Positions 61,472 to 64,000 of a stretch of DNA of 64,000 bases are shown here, piece after piece (position 1 is the first letter of the stretch; every line of letters begins with the position of its first letter). The notes beneath the pieces are model-generated. The model searched no databases. It was given only the letters and a program-made list of their open reading frames with translations, and was not told the origin of the DNA. The position numbers and the translations under genes were made by a program. This DNA comes from Acidimicrobiia bacterium. Its GTDB lineage: Bacteria > Actinomycetota > Acidimicrobiia > Acidimicrobiales > AC-14. The stretch is from the NCBI GenBank assembly GCA_023265025.1, contig JAHFUP010000018.1, forward strand, positions 1-64,000, given 5' to 3'.

Positions 61472-63230
61472 GCCGGCCAGCCTCGAGATAGGTGATCTCG
61501 TCGTCACCTATCCGGGGCCACCGCCGGTCCGGGCCGTCGCCGGCGTCAGCCTCACCGTTGCTCCGGGGGAATGCCTCGGCATGCTCGGCGAGTCCGGTTC
61601 GGGGAAGTCAACGCTCGCCCGCAGCCTCCTCGGCCTTCTCCCCGAGGCGGAGGTGCAGGGTTCCATCCACCTCGGCGACATCGACCTGCGGTGCCTCGAC
61701 GAGGAGGGTTGGCGTGACGTGCGCTGGAAGCGGATCTCGCTCTCCTTCCAGTCGACGACGGCGCTGAACCCGGTCCTGCGCATCGGCCAGCAGATGGCCG
61801 AGCCGCTGCGGGTCCACCTCGACATGAGTCACGGCGACGCCGGCCGGCGGGCCGTGGAGCTCCTCGGCGAGGTCGGCTTGGGCACCTGGGCGGCCGACCG
61901 GTACCCGAGCGAGCTCTCGGGGGGCCAGCGCCGGCTCGTCATGCTGGCCATGGCCCTGGCCTGTCGTCCGCAGGTGGCCGTGCTCGACGAGCCCACCGCC
62001 GGCCTCGACCCTGCGACCCGCAACCGGGTGCTCGCCCTACTGCGCTCGGTGCGCGACGAGAGCGGGATGTCCCTTGTCGTCCTCAGCCACGACGCCGACG
62101 CCCTTGAGCTGCTGGCCGACCGTGTGGCTGTGCTCTACCGGGGCTGGTTGGCCGAGGTCGGGCCGGCCGCAAGTGTGCTGGGCGACCCCCGGAACCCGTA
62201 CTCGTGGGCGCTCCTCAACGCCCGGCCCACGCTGGCGTCGGTGAAGGACCTCCGGGGCATCCGTGGCGTGCCACCCAACCCGACGGAGCTGGCCGAGGGC
62301 TGCCCGTTCCTCGGCCGCTGCCACCAGAGCCGCGACGAGGTGTGCCGGCCGGCGTCGCCGCCGATGGTGCCGCCCCACGGCGAGGACGGTCCCCGGATGG
62401 TCGCCTGCGCCCGGGGCGGAGTGGTCGCGCTGCTCGCCGCCCGCCACCTCCGGAAGACCTACACCTCCGGCGGCCTTCTCGGTCGACGGTCGTCGGTGCG
62501 GGTCGTCGACGACGTGGACCTCGACGTGCGCGAGGGCGAGGTGGTCGGGCTGGTTGGTGCCACCGGCGCCGGCAAGTCGACGCTCGGGATGCTGCTCGTC
62601 CGCCTGCTTGACGCCGATGGGGGCACGGTCACCTTCGACGGTCACGATCTCCTCGGCGCCCACGGCGCCGAGCTCAAGGCCCTCCGGGCACAGGTCCAGA
62701 TGCTCTTCCAGGACCCGTTCGAAGCGCTGTCGCCCCGACTCACGATCGGCGCCGCCGTCCGGGAGCCGCTCGACGTCCAGGGCATCGGCGACGCCGCGGG
62801 GCGCCGGGCCAAGGTCAAGCAGGGGCTGGCCGACTGCCGGCTGCCCACCGACGACGCATTCCTCGACCGCCACACCCACGAGCTTTCCGGTGGCCAGCTC
62901 CAGCGCGTGGCGCTCGCCCGCGCCCTGGTTCTCGACCCCCGCCTTCTGGTGGCCGACGAAGCGGTCTCGATGCTCGACCCGAGCGAGCAGGCGAAGATGA
63001 TCCAGCTCCTCAAGCACCTCCAGGTCGAGCGGGGGATGGCGATGGTGTTCATCTCCCATGACCTGTCCGTCGTCCTGCGCGTCGCCGACCGGGTGCTGGT
63101 CCTGTCGGACGGGAAGATCGTCGAGGAGGGCTCCGGGGGGTCCATGCTGGCGTCGCCCCGCCACGAGGTCACCCGGTCCCTTCTGTCCGCGGCGGGCCGG
63201 GACCTGCTCTTCGCCGCCGCCGACACATGA
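61461..63230 (+). CDS. Double ATPase of a peptide/nickel-type ABC transporter (DppD-DppF fusion)
   Basis: I chose the TTG at 61461, which overlaps the methyltransferase end by 11 bases, giving 589 residues. The first ATPase has [24 protein letters not shown] and VAVLDEPTAGLDP, then an oligopeptide tail (NPYSWALLNARP, later CPFLGRCHQSRDEVC). The second has GATGAGKST, LSGGQLQRVALARAL and LVADEAVSMLDP, where the usual DEPT reads DEAV. Both halves keep the catalytic Asp-Glu. So one polypeptide supplies both motor sites. It overlaps the permease start by 4 bases. Confidence 0.92.
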   Translation: MPPEPASLEIGDLVVTYPGPPPVRAVAGVSLTVAPGECLGMLGESGSGKSTLARSLLGLLPEAEVQGSIHLGDIDLRCLDEEGWRDVRWKRISLSFQSTTALNPVLRIGQQMAEPLRVHLDMSHGDAGRRAVELLGEVGLGTWAADRYPSELSGGQRRLVMLAMALACRPQVAVLDEPTAGLDPATRNRVLALLRSVRDESGMSLVVLSHDADALELLADRVAVLYRGWLAEVGPAASVLGDPRNPYSWALLNARPTLASVKDLRGIRGVPPNPTELAEGCPFLGRCHQSRDEVCRPASPPMVPPHGEDGPRMVACARGGVVALLAARHLRKTYTSGGLLGRRSSVRVVDDVDLDVREGEVVGLVGATGAGKSTLGMLLVRLLDADGGTVTFDGHDLLGAHGAELKALRAQVQMLFQDPFEALSPRLTIGAAVREPLDVQGIGDAAGRRAKVKQGLADCRLPTDDAFLDRHTHELSGGQLQRVALARALVLDPRLLVADEAVSMLDPSEQAKMIQLLKHLQVERGMAMVFISHDLSVVLRVADRVLVLSDGKIVEEGSGGSMLASPRHEVTRSLLSAAGRDLLFAAADT

Positions 63231-64000
63231 CCGACGTGCTGCAGCGCGAGGCGCGCGCCGCGGCCCGGGGCCACGACGCACCACCGCGGTCGAGGGTCCC
63301 CTACCTGCGGACCATCGGGCTCTACGCGCTGACGCTGTGGGCGCTGGTGACCCTCGTGTTCTTCCTCCCCCGCTTCATGCCCGGGGATCCGCTCCGTGCG
63401 CTCCAGGACGCCGACAGCGGCCAGTTCATCTACGACGCGCAGGAGCGGGACAAGATCGCCGCGTACTACGGGCTCGACAAGCCCCTGGTCTCCCAGTACC
63501 GGTCCTACCTCTCCGACCTCCGGAAGGGCGACTTCGGCTGGTCGATCTCCCAGAACACGCCGGTCGCCACGCTGCTGAAGAAGCGCCTGCCGTGGACGCT
63601 GCTGCTGACCGGCAGCGCCCTTCTCCTCTCGTCGACGATCAGCTACTTCGTCGGGATCACCGCCGCGTGGCACCGGGGCCGCTTCGCCGACCGCGCCCTC
63701 ATCGTCGTGCTGTCGGCCACTCGCGCCATCCCCGAGTACGCGATGGCCAGCGCGCTGCTGATCACCTTCGCGGTGACCTATCCGATCTTCCCCCAAGCCG
63801 GGGCGCAGCAGGCGTTCGCCACCTACGGGTCACCACTCGACGCTATCGGTGACGTCCTCTTTCACCTCGCCCTGCCGCTCGCCGCCCTCACGGTCGGATT
63901 GGCCGCCAACAAGTTCCTGATCGTCCGGAACACCGTGATCTCCACCCTGGGCGAGGACTACATGGTCCTGGCCCGGGCCAAGGGGTTGTCGCGCCGGTTG
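63227..64000 (+). CDS. Peptide/nickel-type ABC permease, DppB-like, cut by the window end
   Basis: The ATG overlaps the ATPase stop (ATGA) and the frame stays open to the window end (258 codons). After a basic leader and first helix comes FFLPRFMPGDPLRALQDADSG, the DppB signature, then YYGLDKPLVSQYRSYLSDLRKGDFGWSIS and the start of the EAA region (NTVISTLGEDYMVLARAKGL). It would form the channel with a DppC-like partner expected just beyond the window. Confidence 0.92.
   Translation, partial: MTDVLQREARAAARGHDAPPRSRVPYLRTIGLYALTLWALVTLVFFLPRFMPGDPLRALQDADSGQFIYDAQERDKIAAYYGLDKPLVSQYRSYLSDLRKGDFGWSISQNTPVATLLKKRLPWTLLLTGSALLLSSTISYFVGITAAWHRGRFADRALIVVLSATRAIPEYAMASALLITFAVTYPIFPQAGAQQAFATYGSPLDAIGDVLFHLALPLAALTVGLAANKFLIVRNTVISTLGEDYMVLARAKGLSRRL

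Overview
This window is high-GC bacterial DNA with dense genes, short intergenic gaps and many 4-base stop/start overlaps. Gene content points to an actinobacterium: a LytR-CpsA-Psr wall ligase, a 180-kDa-type NAD-glutamate dehydrogenase, a furA-katG pair, an SmtB/Zur zinc locus, a RegX3-like regulator with actinobacterial PHO boxes, and HD-GYP proteins ending in a LuxR helix-turn-helix. A deep-branching class such as Acidimicrobiia is my guess; nothing here fixes the taxon. I see no rRNA, tRNA, CRISPR array, phage gene, integrase or transposase gene.

Layout. 0.1-10 kb: housekeeping genes (PPOX-fold flavoprotein, glycerophosphodiesterase, large glutamate dehydrogenase, LCP protein), a decayed SpoIIE-type phosphatase and a flippase-like membrane protein. 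10.2-15.7 kb: a complete minus-strand peptide/nickel-type ABC importer in which one permease and one ATPase are fused. 15.8-17.7 kb: an orphan receiver protein and a berberine-bridge-like flavoenzyme. 17.8-19.7 kb: an arsenic locus (arsC, aquaporin, arsI and divergent arsR). 19.9-27.5 kb: an MFS exporter, two NTF2-like proteins, two HD-GYP/LuxR paralogues, a flavodoxin-fold reductase and a CPA2 antiporter. 27.5-35 kb: two related small cupins, an ECF sigma/anti-sigma pair, a 1044-residue signalling ATPase, another NTF2-like protein, an APH-like kinase and an SRPBCC protein. 35-47.8 kb is phosphate-themed: a secreted phosphoesterase, a CYTH-CHAD protein coupled to an orphan ParA, pstS-pstC-pstA divergent from pstB-phoU-regX3, gnd, and a Tat-exported PhoX-type protein behind a PHO-box array. 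47.9-54.1 kb covers metal and peroxide control (katG-furA; SmtB-like arsR and zur facing znuA-znuC-znuB). 54.2-57.9 kb: a LysR regulator and two surface proteins. 58-64 kb: an FmdE-like protein and a second peptide-type ABC operon with an embedded methyltransferase, cut by the window end.

How the parts fit. The clearest regulatory logic is the Pho regulon: RegX3-like protein, PHO boxes in 11-bp register facing both pst units and a longer array before the PhoX-type gene. Other paired sites suggest local circuits: a matched 24-bp motif before both NTF2-like genes, a matched 18-bp motif before dppA and dppB, and two 15-bp palindromes around the lysR gene.

The most unusual DNA feature is a pair of nearly identical ~196-bp repeats in inverted orientation 26 kb apart. 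Each is bounded by CTAG and each supplies the stop codon of a flanking gene. A diverged CTAG-bounded relative lies directly beside the second copy. This looks like a small non-autonomous mobile or REP-like element.
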